This document shows, piece by piece, positions 15,226 through 23,951 of a stretch of DNA of 64,000 nucleotides. The stretch comes from Bacillota bacterium (lineage in GTDB: Bacteria; Bacillota; Clostridia; Acetivibrionales; Acetivibrionaceae). Every line of letters starts with the position of its first letter. The first letter of the stretch is position 1. The notes under the pieces are model-generated. The model ran no database searches and had not been told where the DNA came from. It saw only the letters and a program-made list of their open reading frames with translations. The stretch is taken from the NCBI GenBank assembly GCA_023421115.1, contig JAEZUI010000026.1:62001-126000 (forward strand), written 5' to 3'. The position numbers and the translations under genes were made by a program.

Positions 15226-17730
15226 CTATACCCCTCTAAAGTAATGGCCCTTTGTAAAGCCAGACTTTTTAATTCTATCAATCAACTCTCTATGAGAGTC
15301 TAATGCACTTTTGCCTACGGCTGTCAAATCCCTGTGCATATTGACAATCTCTTTCATCTCGCCCGCTGTTTCATCGGTAAAATTCAGCCTGATTATATCT
15401 ACTGCCTCCTTTATTTTACCGATATTCTCTTCTAAAAGCAAAACATTTGAGTTAAAAACGGTACTTCTGCAATCTAACCTATCACACACAACTGGAAATT
15501 GTGCGCCAATTCTGTCTTTCAAATAATATTCACCTTTTTCACAAGCAATACTGCACTTTGTCTTTGAGTCAAACCCTCCCGCAATACTACCTACCGGGCA
15601 ATATTCACTAGTCATAAGTGGAATCCTTCCATATACTACTGCCTCTTTTGTAAAACCCGGAATATTGGGGAGGTTTCTAATCTGATTTACTGTCAATTCA
15701 AAGGACAAAGTGACACCGTTTACACCTAATTGGGCTAACTGTTTTAAGGAAGAACTGTTAAAGCAATTTAAAGAATAATCTCCCATTATATTAAGCTTTG
15801 ATGGATATTTATCTTTATTTAAGTGTCCTATATTTCCGACAAGCAAACCGTCTATGCCTAAATCTATAAATTCAGATAGCCTTTCCTGGATTAATTTATC
15901 ATAATTTCCCCTTGTTATCGAAGGAATGTGTAAATATACTTCCTTACTTTTAAGGGTTGACAATATTTCGCTTGCCTTTTTACTTAATAGCAAATTGAAG
16001 GGAATATACAATCTGTCAATTTCTAAACTTCCATAGTCAATCCTATCATTAAATTTATAAATGCACGCAGAAATTAAAAGTTTTTTATCTTTATTTCGAT
16101 CATTTCCCGGGAAATATACCACACTCTTTTCTTTTTCATCAAAATCGTCCGACAATTTTCTTGAGTATCTTGCAGCCCTCTTTAACTCAAGTTGTTCTAA
16201 CGCACTACGCCTAATATTATTGATTTCACTTATAGGTATTGACAGCTTTTCATCTATAAAAACGCTAACATTAGCAAATTCAAAGGGTGTTTGTCCGGTT
16301 TTAGTCATTTGTGTTAATACCCTCTCCTCGGTCAGAGGTCTGTTTAAAGCCTCTTCAGGAATTAAAGAACCGGTAACTGCTATACTATTTCCCACATCAT
16401 CTTTAACCGTTAATGTAATTGGTTCATTTTTATTAACCTGGAGCTCCCCGAAAATAGGAATTTTTCTGTAAAACTTACCGGATATACTCTCTAATGCTGC
16501 ATTATTCAGCTTTTTATCCGATGTCTTATATACCTTGTTATCCTTAACTATATTTCCCTTTATATTTCTTATTGATACAACCTCTCCGGCTTTAGCACTT
16601 TCAACTTTTCTGCCCTTTACTTCTAGTCCGCTTATCACTGTACCGGGACTTTTCTCTTCCCCATTCCAAACTTCTATTCCGTCACCCATTGAAACGTCAT
16701 CATTAAGAAGTAGCTTAACAGCTAAAGAAGACCTATCATAGGCTATTACTTTTCCCAAAAATACACCCCAATTTTTTGGTTTTTCATAGCTCATCATTGT
16801 ACTTCCCGTCTTACCCTCGAGGTACCCTTTTGAAAATCCTCCCCTGTTAAATACCTGAGTAAGCTCCTTTATGTCCTTGTCTTCAATATCATATTTCCCC
16901 GATGTATTACTATTACCTTTAGTTAGATATCTATCGAGGTACTTTCTATAGGTCTTTGTAACAGTAGCAACATACTCTGGTCCTTTCATTCTTCCTTCAA
17001 TCTTTAATGATTTAACCCCTGCTTCTAAAAGTCCGTTCAGCATTTGAACACTACACAAATCCTTTGGGCTCATAATATATGATCCTCTATTTCTACTGAC
17101 AGCTTTTCCCGATTCATTTTCCACAAGCTCGAAAGGAAGCCGGCAAGGTTGTGCGCATTTTCCCCTATTGCCGCTTCTTCCGCCAATTATGCTGCTCATA
17201 AGGCATTGCCCCGAATAGGATATACATAAAGCCCCATGAACAAAGACTTCAATTTCAGCCAAAGTTCCAGCAGCTATGTTTTTTATTTCTTCTAAAGAAA
17301 GTTCTCGGGCCAGTACTACCCTTTCAAATCCCATTTCTTCAAGAAATCTTACACCCTCTAAATTATATATTGTCATCTGAGTACTCGCATGAAGAGGAAG
17401 ATCAGGAAACAAGCTTTTTACAATCCTTACAAAACCCAAGTCCTGAACAATTACTCCGTCTATTCCTGCAAGGTATGCTTCCCTTAAAAACTGAACACCC
17501 TCTATAAGCTCCTCATCTGACATAAGAGTATTCATCGTAAGGTATAAACTTACACCCCTGACATGGGCATAACGAATAGCTTCTTTAAGCCTTTCAAGGT
17601 CAAAGTTTGAAGCAAACTGCCTAGCGCTAAACAATCTCCCTCCAAGATAAACTGCATCTGCTCCATTTTCTACTGCTGCCAAAAAAGCTTCCCAATCACC
17701 GGATGGAACTAAGAGTTCTATTTTATCCAT
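15226..17730 (-). CDS. U32 family peptidase/collagenase-like protein (DUF3656-containing)
   Basis: 834 residues from the ATG at 17730, chosen over a longer frame because TAGGAG precedes it and MDKIELLVPSGDWEAFLAAVENGADAVYLGG is the usual U32 beginning. The N-terminal U32 TIM-barrel region (about 1-290) includes EIEVFVHGALCISYSGQCLMSS and the Cys-rich RGKCAQPCRLPF. A DUF3656-like insert follows (about 370-490). A second, degenerate U32-like barrel lies in the C-terminal third, with another Cys cluster (YCPVGS...CSIACEKGEYYLKDR). E. coli RlhA (YdcP), of this family, hydroxylates 23S rRNA C2501; peptidase activity is weakly supported for the family. Confidence 0.9.
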   Translation of the reverse strand: MDKIELLVPSGDWEAFLAAVENGADAVYLGGRLFSARQFASNFDLERLKEAIRYAHVRGVSLYLTMNTLMSDEELIEGVQFLREAYLAGIDGVIVQDLGFVRIVKSLFPDLPLHASTQMTIYNLEGVRFLEEMGFERVVLARELSLEEIKNIAAGTLAEIEVFVHGALCISYSGQCLMSSIIGGRSGNRGKCAQPCRLPFELVENESGKAVSRNRGSYIMSPKDLCSVQMLNGLLEAGVKSLKIEGRMKGPEYVATVTKTYRKYLDRYLTKGNSNTSGKYDIEDKDIKELTQVFNRGGFSKGYLEGKTGSTMMSYEKPKNWGVFLGKVIAYDRSSLAVKLLLNDDVSMGDGIEVWNGEEKSPGTVISGLEVKGRKVESAKAGEVVSIRNIKGNIVKDNKVYKTSDKKLNNAALESISGKFYRKIPIFGELQVNKNEPITLTVKDDVGNSIAVTGSLIPEEALNRPLTEERVLTQMTKTGQTPFEFANVSVFIDEKLSIPISEINNIRRSALEQLELKRAARYSRKLSDDFDEKEKSVVYFPGNDRNKDKKLLISACIYKFNDRIDYGSLEIDRLYIPFNLLLSKKASEILSTLKSKEVYLHIPSITRGNYDKLIQERLSEFIDLGIDGLLVGNIGHLNKDKYPSKLNIMGDYSLNCFNSSSLKQLAQLGVNGVTLSFELTVNQIRNLPNIPGFTKEAVVYGRIPLMTSEYCPVGSIAGGFDSKTKCSIACEKGEYYLKDRIGAQFPVVCDRLDCRSTVFNSNVLLLEENIGKIKEAVDIIRLNFTDETAGEMKEIVNMHRDLTAVGKSALDSHRELIDRIKKSGFTKGHYFRGV

Positions 17731-17774
17731 AGCATTAAATCTCCTATAATAGCCTAAACGTTTCAAAATATATT

Positions 17775-18659
17775 TTATAAGATAAAATTACCGTCAAAAA
17801 TACCCAATACCGTCGGCATGATATCGACTAGTGATTTTATATTTATTGCATCAAATTGTCCTCTATTTCCTAGTATCACCGTAGGAACCTTATTAAATGT
17901 ATGTGTTTTAATTGTCAAATCCTCAATATTTCCGTGGTCACTAGTAATAATTATAAAGTCCTCATCAAGGTCCACAAGCTTTAACAATTCACTTAAGAAA
18001 CTGTCAAGAAGCTCTATATTTTCAACAGCCTCTTCCATATTCATTTTATGCCCGATAATATCAGTCATAAAATGTTCAAACATGGTAAAATCATATTCTC
18101 TGCTTAGGTTATAAAGCCTTCTTGCAGCAGCTTTGGGAGTAATTGTGCTCTCAATATAACCTCCCTCTACAAGAATTTTCCCTGTTATATCATGGTATAC
18201 ACCTTTTCCCAACTTATAATCCTCTAATGTCCTACAGTTTAAACCACTTCCAAGTGTCATAACAGTAGTTACCGACGGCTTATATTTCTTCTCTGTAGGA
18301 TCTAGAATTTTACTAAGATATTCAGGCCTATATATATTTGCATTTGTAACCTTTAAACCTCTTTTTAGTAGTTCTTTAAATAAGTTATTAGAACTTATTA
18401 TTTTCTTTAAAGTCTCAGTAGGCTGTCCATGCAGATGCCTTCCTAATACTTTCGAGGCGTTTACTCCAGTAAAAATCGAAGTTTGTCCTGTTGCACTTTG
18501 AGGAAGTCCGGCTACCTCAAGACATGCATCGGTAGCAATTACCTTTCCTGAACTTTGGACATAATCCCATGTTGGTGTATATGCCTTATAAACAGGATTC
18601 TTTATATTATTTGCTTCTCCAATGCCAAATCCATCTATAAATATAAATATAAGCTTCAT
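17775..18659 (-). CDS. Alkaline phosphatase superfamily metalloenzyme (phosphoglycerate-mutase-like)
   Basis: 294 residues from the second ATG (18659), preceded by GGTGAT. Metal and nucleophile motifs of the superfamily are visible. They are FIDGFGIGEANN near the N-terminus, GLPQSATGQTSIFTG (a Ser/Thr nucleophile region as in iPGM and phosphopentomutase), EHFMTDIIGHK, TSDHGNIED and a late His in KTHTFNKVP. The ligand set suggests a two-metal phosphotransferase or phosphohydrolase, but the domain organisation is too short for a classic 510-residue iPGM. Substrate unknown. It lies between zapA and the U32 gene, all on the minus strand with short gaps. Confidence 0.8.
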   Translation of the reverse strand: MKLIFIFIDGFGIGEANNIKNPVYKAYTPTWDYVQSSGKVIATDACLEVAGLPQSATGQTSIFTGVNASKVLGRHLHGQPTETLKKIISSNNLFKELLKRGLKVTNANIYRPEYLSKILDPTEKKYKPSVTTVMTLGSGLNCRTLEDYKLGKGVYHDITGKILVEGGYIESTITPKAAARRLYNLSREYDFTMFEHFMTDIIGHKMNMEEAVENIELLDSFLSELLKLVDLDEDFIIITSDHGNIEDLTIKTHTFNKVPTVILGNRGQFDAINIKSLVDIMPTVLGIFDGNFIL

Positions 18660-18730
18660 TATAATCACCATAAATGTAATATTTTATAGTTCCATCAAAC
18701 CTGTTAAGAATAACATATACTCCTTACATG

Positions 18731-18753
18731 AAAAAAAGCGCATAAAGGCGCTT
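18731..18753 (-). terminator. Terminator downstream of zapA
   Basis: On the minus strand AAGCGC / GCGCTT (6 bp, 6-nt loop) is followed by seven T. It lies 25 bases past the zapA stop and separates it from the next gene. Confidence 0.75.
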
Positions 18754-18777
18754 ATTAATTTTTATTTGTTATCTAAA

Positions 18778-19188
18778 TTACAAACGAGCTTTTGAAATCT
18801 TATCCAATGAATTCCTAACCTCACTAAGTTCTGCTTCTCTTTTTGCCAATTCAAGTTGAAAGTTGGTATTTTTATTGCTAACAATAGCATTTTCATTGGT
18901 CAATCTTCGGTTTTCTTCAGTTAATCTATCTACTTCATCTTTTGCAGCTTTAAGCTCCTTGTTTAAATTTATTACACTCTCATACGCCTTAAAGTAATCA
19001 TCTGCAACATTTATTGCTGAAAGAACAGAAGCCATGGAAGTGCTGAGCTTGCTATTAACCCGAATTACTTCATTCATTTTTTTGTCTATATACAAAGCAA
19101 CTTTTTGCATATATTCCTCAGACTCAACACCCATCAAAGTGTAGTCTTTGCCAGCTATTCTGACTTCCACCTTGTTTTTATCCGCCAC
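18778..19188 (-). CDS. zapA: Cell division protein ZapA
   Basis: 136 residues from a GTG (complement of 19186-19188) with AAGGAG 9 bases upstream. The resulting start, MADKNKVEVRIAGKDYTLMG, is the usual ZapA N-terminus; a TTG six codons earlier is an alternative. The N-terminal beta-strand head (VRIAGKDYTLMGVESEEYMQKVALYIDKKM) precedes a helix with NVADDYFKAYE. A long C-terminal coiled coil (about 75-133, ELKAAKDEVDRLTEENRRLTNENA) mediates dimer and tetramer formation. ZapA bundles FtsZ filaments at midcell. It is longer than Bacillus ZapA (85 aa), as is common in clostridia. Confidence 0.9.
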   Translation of the reverse strand: MADKNKVEVRIAGKDYTLMGVESEEYMQKVALYIDKKMNEVIRVNSKLSTSMASVLSAINVADDYFKAYESVINLNKELKAAKDEVDRLTEENRRLTNENAIVSNKNTNFQLELAKREAELSEVRNSLDKISKARL

Positions 19189-19480
19189 AAGTATCAGCTC
19201 CTTCAAAAATTAACTCCTAATCCGTAGGCATAGACACATTTTTTTATATTATACTATATTTCGTCATAAAATCATATAATTTTAGCATAATAATTTACTT
19301 TTATAAATATGTTACGTATTTTTCGATAAAATAATGCAAAAAACTGCCAATAGCCCTATCAAAACAATCACCTAACATTTTTTGCATAGGATAATAATGT
19401 TCCTATGTCAAGATGCTTAAAACCCCACTAAAAGTATTCCCGATTTTTTGTATAGAAAACCAAATAAATTCCTTAACATA
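19189..19480. other. Gene-free interval between cel48 and zapA
   Basis: AT-rich. It should contain the promoter of zapA near 19210-19300, but no clear -35/-10 pair could be fixed. A small inverted repeat (AGGAtaataatgTTCCT) sits near 19388-19404. No ORF was seen. Confidence 0.4.
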
Positions 19481-19515
19481 AAAACAGGAGTTCAAGCTTA
19501 ACACTTGAACCCCCG
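19481..19515 (-). terminator. Terminator of cel48
   Basis: On the minus strand GGGGTTCAAG pairs with CTTGAACTCC over a 7-nt loop and is followed by TGTTTTT. It begins 19 bases after the cel48 stop. Confidence 0.85.
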
Positions 19516-19533
19516 TTGTAAAATCAATACTTA

Positions 19534-21714
19534 TTAATCTACTATTTTTTTAATTCCAAGCAAATCAAGTCTCAATGCAGCAAAGTCAAGAGAATTGAAT
19601 TGACCGTCTTTGTTAATATCTGCTGCTGTTGCCGCTTTACCCTCGAATGCTTTATCCATTCCAAGCAAGTTTCTTCTCATCAGACCGAAGTCAAGAGCAT
19701 TTCTGCTTCCATCAAGATTAACATCTCCAAGTTTTACATCAGGTGTTACTACACCGCCATCTATAGGCTCATAACCGAAGATTTCAGCTATACCCAAAGC
19801 TACAGCATAGTCAACTTGATGCCAATATCTGTGAAGAGTATATTCGTATAAGTTGTCCTCTGTCTGGTTCTTAATTCCTTCATACCAAGGATCATCTTTG
19901 TATTTTGAACGAATGTCTATGAACTTAACACCGGACTTGATAACATCTCCATTAGGCATCTTACCTGTCCAACCTGATGGAACATAAACTTCCTGTGTAA
20001 ACATACGTCCAAGTGAACCGTTAGTCTCTGCTCTACCAACACCGTAATCGTCACGGCAGGTATCCCATACCACTTGTAACATGTCTAATGCTTTGTCAGA
20101 AGCTTTTTTACCAAGTTCTTTATTACCATTCCACTTTTGAACGGCTTGATCATAGAATAAGAAAGCATTTGAAACTGAACCGGTAATACCAATGTCATTA
20201 CCATAGCCTTTTACTGTACAATGCAAGTTGTTATTTGCAGGTTTTGATCCTGTCCATGTATCAGGCTGACCTTCCCACTTCAATGTTGAAGGTATTTCCC
20301 ATGTTTTAGCGCTTACATCAGCTTTACACTCGGATTCTGCCCAAGCAACCCACTTGTCACAAATTTCTTTAGCCAATTGATCTCCAGTTTCGTAGTAAAC
20401 TTCACACATACGTTGCATTGACCATGCCTGCATACCAAACCAGTTGTTACTTTCTGGGTCACGATAAACAGGAGCATAATCGTATGCCATATCGTAGAAT
20501 GTTGACAATGATCCATAGGATTTGTACTGTCCACCAACTGAGTTAGAAGCACCACCTGCTATAGCACCTTCAGCAGATTGTAACCAAGCATATAATTCCA
20601 CCTGTCTTTGGTAACTTGTCTTCCAGTCTTTTGCACCATTTGAAGATTTCGGTTTGAAATCTGACGAATTAGCCAAAGCATAAGCAGCCAAAGGAGCTTG
20701 ATATCCCCAGTGAACGTGACTACAACCAATCTTCCATGACCAGTCACCAGCAGCAGCACCACCCCAAGCATAGTACCAAGCCATTAGGTAATGAGCTGAA
20801 TCATATCCATTTCCAGGAGTCTTTGCTTGTGCTCCAATTTTCATGAAATACTTGTCAAACAGTGAATATCTTAAGTAGTCACCCATTTTTGCAGCTTTTG
20901 CATTAAGTGTACTTAAGCTCTTGCCTTGCTCATCTGCCCATTTATCTGCCCAGTATTGAACCTGGATCAAACGACCATCTGCGTCAGAAGCAATTGTGAA
21001 CGACCATTTTTTCGTTGTAGTTCCAGCAGTAAACAAATCCGCAAATCCTTGTGTACCACCATATTTAAATTCTTCAATTGATGGCTGTGGGATAGTTTCA
21101 AAAACTGATTCCTGCTCGCCTCTTTGATATGTATTTATATATGTACACTTGTCACCTGTTCCGAAACCATACCAGTTATCAACGTCTACCAACCAGTGCA
21201 TACCATACATTGAATATGTATTATATGCTGAATAAAGTTCTTGGTGGATAGGGTCTTTTCCAACTGTTACGTTCGATTGGATTTCTGCAGGATAGTTGTC
21301 AGGAAGAGGGTACTCATTTGCATAGCCTGCAGGAGATGATGGATTATATCTATCCAAACCTTTTTGCATTGAATCAGATGGGATAAAGAAATCTTCTACA
21401 CACTTCCAAGCTCTATCCAAGCCTGACCAGTCTCCATTAATTTTACCGTTTACTGCCTCTAACCAAGCGTAGTAACTTGCAGCTTCACTGGTTGATTCAT
21501 GACCATAATCAGGAGCCTCAACACATAGAGTCTCAATTGAGTGATAAGGTATACCCTCCGAGTCATAGTATCCAACTGCAGGATCGTTAATTTTATCATA
21601 CATGTAATTAAATCTGTCTTTAAAAGTGTCAGATGCTGCACCTACGTTTGCTGCAGGAGCAATTGATGCCGTTAATAATGAAAAAGCCAATAAAAACATT
21701 GCCGTTTTTTTCAT
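19534..21714 (-). CDS. cel48: Cellulosomal GH48 reducing-end exocellulase with dockerin
   Basis: 726 residues. Signal peptide 1-27 (cut at GAAS). The GH48 catalytic domain, about 28-650, is a close relative of Cel48S and Cel48F: ETLCVEAPDYGHESTSEAASYYAWLEAV with catalytic acid Glu77, and YGMHWLVDVDNWYGFG. A type I dockerin at about 660-722 has two calcium-binding repeats, DVNLDGSRNALDFGLMRRNLLG and DINKDGQFNSLDFAALRLDLLG, for docking to scaffoldin cohesins. The enzyme works processively on crystalline cellulose from chain reducing ends and releases mainly cellobiose; GH48 is usually the most abundant cellulosomal enzyme. Ribosome site GAAGGGAGG. The 743-base upstream region holds a 22-bp palindrome and a SigI-like promoter, and sigI-rsgI lie next upstream. 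Confidence 0.97.
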   Translation of the reverse strand: MKKTAMFLLAFSLLTASIAPAANVGAASDTFKDRFNYMYDKINDPAVGYYDSEGIPYHSIETLCVEAPDYGHESTSEAASYYAWLEAVNGKINGDWSGLDRAWKCVEDFFIPSDSMQKGLDRYNPSSPAGYANEYPLPDNYPAEIQSNVTVGKDPIHQELYSAYNTYSMYGMHWLVDVDNWYGFGTGDKCTYINTYQRGEQESVFETIPQPSIEEFKYGGTQGFADLFTAGTTTKKWSFTIASDADGRLIQVQYWADKWADEQGKSLSTLNAKAAKMGDYLRYSLFDKYFMKIGAQAKTPGNGYDSAHYLMAWYYAWGGAAAGDWSWKIGCSHVHWGYQAPLAAYALANSSDFKPKSSNGAKDWKTSYQRQVELYAWLQSAEGAIAGGASNSVGGQYKSYGSLSTFYDMAYDYAPVYRDPESNNWFGMQAWSMQRMCEVYYETGDQLAKEICDKWVAWAESECKADVSAKTWEIPSTLKWEGQPDTWTGSKPANNNLHCTVKGYGNDIGITGSVSNAFLFYDQAVQKWNGNKELGKKASDKALDMLQVVWDTCRDDYGVGRAETNGSLGRMFTQEVYVPSGWTGKMPNGDVIKSGVKFIDIRSKYKDDPWYEGIKNQTEDNLYEYTLHRYWHQVDYAVALGIAEIFGYEPIDGGVVTPDVKLGDVNLDGSRNALDFGLMRRNLLGMDKAFEGKAATAADINKDGQFNSLDFAALRLDLLGIKKIVD

Positions 21715-21932
21715 GTTCTAAATATCCTCCCTTCAGAAATTAAAAACAAAATGGTTACATCCTAAAATCTCCGTAAAAATAATCTACAAAAGTATTAGGA
21801 TAAACTGACCTAAAAGGTCTTTTACTTTCTGACATACCTATTAAGTCAATAAAAATGAAAACTTTTTGCAACTTTTAGACTTTATTCACCTCCTGAGATA
21901 TATAATAACTTTCTATAAATTAAAGCTATAAA

Positions 21933-21954
21933 TTAAGTTAACATGTTAACTTAA
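21933..21954. promoter_or_regulatory. 22-bp perfect palindrome, probable operator of cel48
   Basis: A perfect palindrome centred between 21943 and 21944, with core AAGTTAACATGTTAACTT. It is 218 bases upstream of the cel48 start. The size and dyad symmetry suit a dimeric regulator such as a LacI-family or MarR-type protein; none is encoded nearby. Confidence 0.5.
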
Positions 21955-22258
21955 CTAAAACACAATATTATTGTGCTTATATCATAGGTAGTATAGGATG
22001 TTACTTTAGATACAACAAAGAATGGGTAAGATGTTTGTGAAATGAATTTCTAAAGATATACTACAAGCAACATACAAAACAAAATAATACTATAAATTTA
22101 ACTCCTTAAACAAATCTTAATCCAACAGGAACTATTCATAAGTAATTTCTCTTATTACTAGTGCCACCTCCAAAAAATACAAATCGCAATAATTACTGTA
22201 TGTATAAATCGTCTAGAAAATAATAATGTTATTTTTTCTGTTAGATTCTTTATATTAC

Positions 22259-22287
22259 TTCGATGATGTTTTGATTTTTTAGGGGGC
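22259..22287 (-). promoter_or_regulatory. SigI-type promoter candidate for cel48
   Basis: Minus strand: GCCCCC (22287-22282) followed by TAAAAAATC, then CGAA (22262-22259) after a 19-base gap. SigI promoters in Bacillus have ACCCCC and CGAA; those described for cellulosome genes have a C-run followed by an A-tract and a CGWA -10. It would give a leader of about 540 bases before cel48. Confidence 0.5.
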
Positions 22288-22457
22288 ATTAAAGCAAAAA
22301 AAAATATTTTTTTTAATTTTATTTTTATTGCTTTGATACAGAACTATGTAATAAGATACTTCTAACAATTTGTGTTTATAATATTATAATAGCACTTACT
22401 GCTATCTTTTTCAAGAAGTACTTTTATGATAGAGGTCCTAATTATTTGTATAGCATC

Positions 22458-23951
22458 TCAGAAAGGCTCAATTCCCCACACTAGTTCATCAGAAATATGC
22501 ACAGTCATTTTGTTCCAATCGGAAAATGTTAAAGCCCCTTGATTAAAGGACCAATCATCTTTCTGATTAAATTCTGTCCAATCCTCTCTTGTGATTGCGC
22601 CAAATACCCAAGCAGACTCTCCCGGAGAAATACTACCTTTTTCAAAGGTCACCTCAAGATACCTATTCGTAGAATCCGGCCCTGTAATATTATAAACTTT
22701 TCCATTGACATCAGTTTTCTCTTCTCCCAAGCTATAAAAATAAACCGAAAAATTAATAATTTTATCAACATCTTCCTTAAAATAATATCTAACCTTCACA
22801 TTCTTTAAATCTATTAGCTCATTTCCTGTATTTTCTATCACAAAGTCCCATCGTATAGCTTGACTTGAAACACTCTGTTTCTCATTATAATGCTTGAGCT
22901 TAATTAATTTTTTACTTTCTACAGAGCTTTCTCCGGCAGTTCCTTTTGTAGGTTTAGAAAGCGAATTTGTCAATTTGTCATCCTTAGGTTGAGCTGTAAT
23001 AACCGATGAAAATTCAGGCATTGGGTTAGATGATGCCTTTATATCACTATTTTGCAAATGAGATTTCACAGGTGTTGGTGTAACTATATTCTTTGGAGTC
23101 TGCCCAATATTTGATATTTCCTCAGAAGTCAAGACATCAACAGGAACACCTTCGGCCTCTTTACCAGACTGAGCTGACGACTCGTAACCTTTAATACCAA
23201 TAATTTTTATCAAATCGGATACCTTCATTGCATCTATTTCATCTATAGATATAACTTTCCCCTGTTCCTTTAATTTAAGAAACAAATCATATTTACCCAT
23301 TGAAATATCAAACTCACTGGCAGCTTCCCTTTCCTCAAGAGTTAACCTTGCTGTTTTACCGTCAATATTGCTGTTGTTACCTTCTATTACTTTTTCTATT
23401 TTATCAAGCAATTTATCTATATTCGAAGAGCCGGAACTATTACTTGCACCAGTTTCTTTATTTGCATCCTTTAAAGCAGCAGAAATTAAGATATCGGTTT
23501 TTTCATCTGCCGCGATATAACCATACTTTTTTGAGCCTTTAATAATTTCCATTATAACATCCTCAATAGGTCTATATGTCACCTTGATATCTTTTATAAG
23601 CTTAGCTGCGTCATCATTAAAAGCTACCGCTTCTAATACTTTGTAATCGTTGTTAATACAAAACTCCATACTCGGATTTATATCAACAGCTACATAACCA
23701 TATATATCAGCATTTGATGGTATCATTCTTACAAACACAAGCAATAAAACACATACAGCTGCTAAACCTGCGCCTACGGAGACATACTTATAAGGATTTT
23801 TTTTGAGCCTGTAGATCTCTTTATCGTCAAAAGCTATCTTCTGACCCAAAAACATATCTTCACGCTTATGTATCATAACAAAATTGCTATTTTGCGTTAA
23901 AACAACAGCCTTGTCATTTCTAATATCATATATAATTCCATAGTTATTCAC
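22458..23951 (-). CDS. rsgI: RsgI-type transmembrane anti-sigma factor with C-terminal CBM3
   Basis: 497 residues from the second GTG (23951), preceded by AGGAGG 8 bases away; the first GTG overlaps that ribosome site. The cytoplasmic RsgI N-domain (about 1-52) inhibits SigI. A TM helix spans about 57-77. The extracytoplasmic RsgI domain contains VAVDINPSMEF, where Asn92-Pro93 matches the autoproteolysis site known in RsgI proteins. A Ser/Thr/Pro-rich linker (about 255-345) follows, then a CBM3 (about 347-497) with LKHYNEKQSVSSQAIRWDFVIENTG and a C-terminal NQGALTFSDWNKMTVHI. Polysaccharide binding outside is thought to trigger stepwise proteolysis and SigI release. The start overlaps the sigI stop, so the pair is translationally coupled. 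Confidence 0.95.
   Translation of the reverse strand: MNNYGIIYDIRNDKAVVLTQNSNFVMIHKREDMFLGQKIAFDDKEIYRLKKNPYKYVSVGAGLAAVCVLLLVFVRMIPSNADIYGYVAVDINPSMEFCINNDYKVLEAVAFNDDAAKLIKDIKVTYRPIEDVIMEIIKGSKKYGYIAADEKTDILISAALKDANKETGASNSSGSSNIDKLLDKIEKVIEGNNSNIDGKTARLTLEEREAASEFDISMGKYDLFLKLKEQGKVISIDEIDAMKVSDLIKIIGIKGYESSAQSGKEAEGVPVDVLTSEEISNIGQTPKNIVTPTPVKSHLQNSDIKASSNPMPEFSSVITAQPKDDKLTNSLSKPTKGTAGESSVESKKLIKLKHYNEKQSVSSQAIRWDFVIENTGNELIDLKNVKVRYYFKEDVDKIINFSVYFYSLGEEKTDVNGKVYNITGPDSTNRYLEVTFEKGSISPGESAWVFGAITREDWTEFNQKDDWSFNQGALTFSDWNKMTVHISDELVWGIEPF

Larger units (their letters stand above)
21715..22457. other. 743-bp regulatory region upstream of cel48
   Basis: No ORF of 60 or more residues. 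Contains a perfect 22-bp palindrome (21933-21954) and a SigI-like promoter (22259-22287). An AT-rich imperfect hairpin (about 22292-22334; AAAGCAA arms) may terminate rsgI. An internal AGGAGG (minus strand, near 21895) is followed by only a tiny frame, so a leader peptide is possible but unproven. Long untranslated leaders are known for celS-type genes. Confidence 0.6.
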
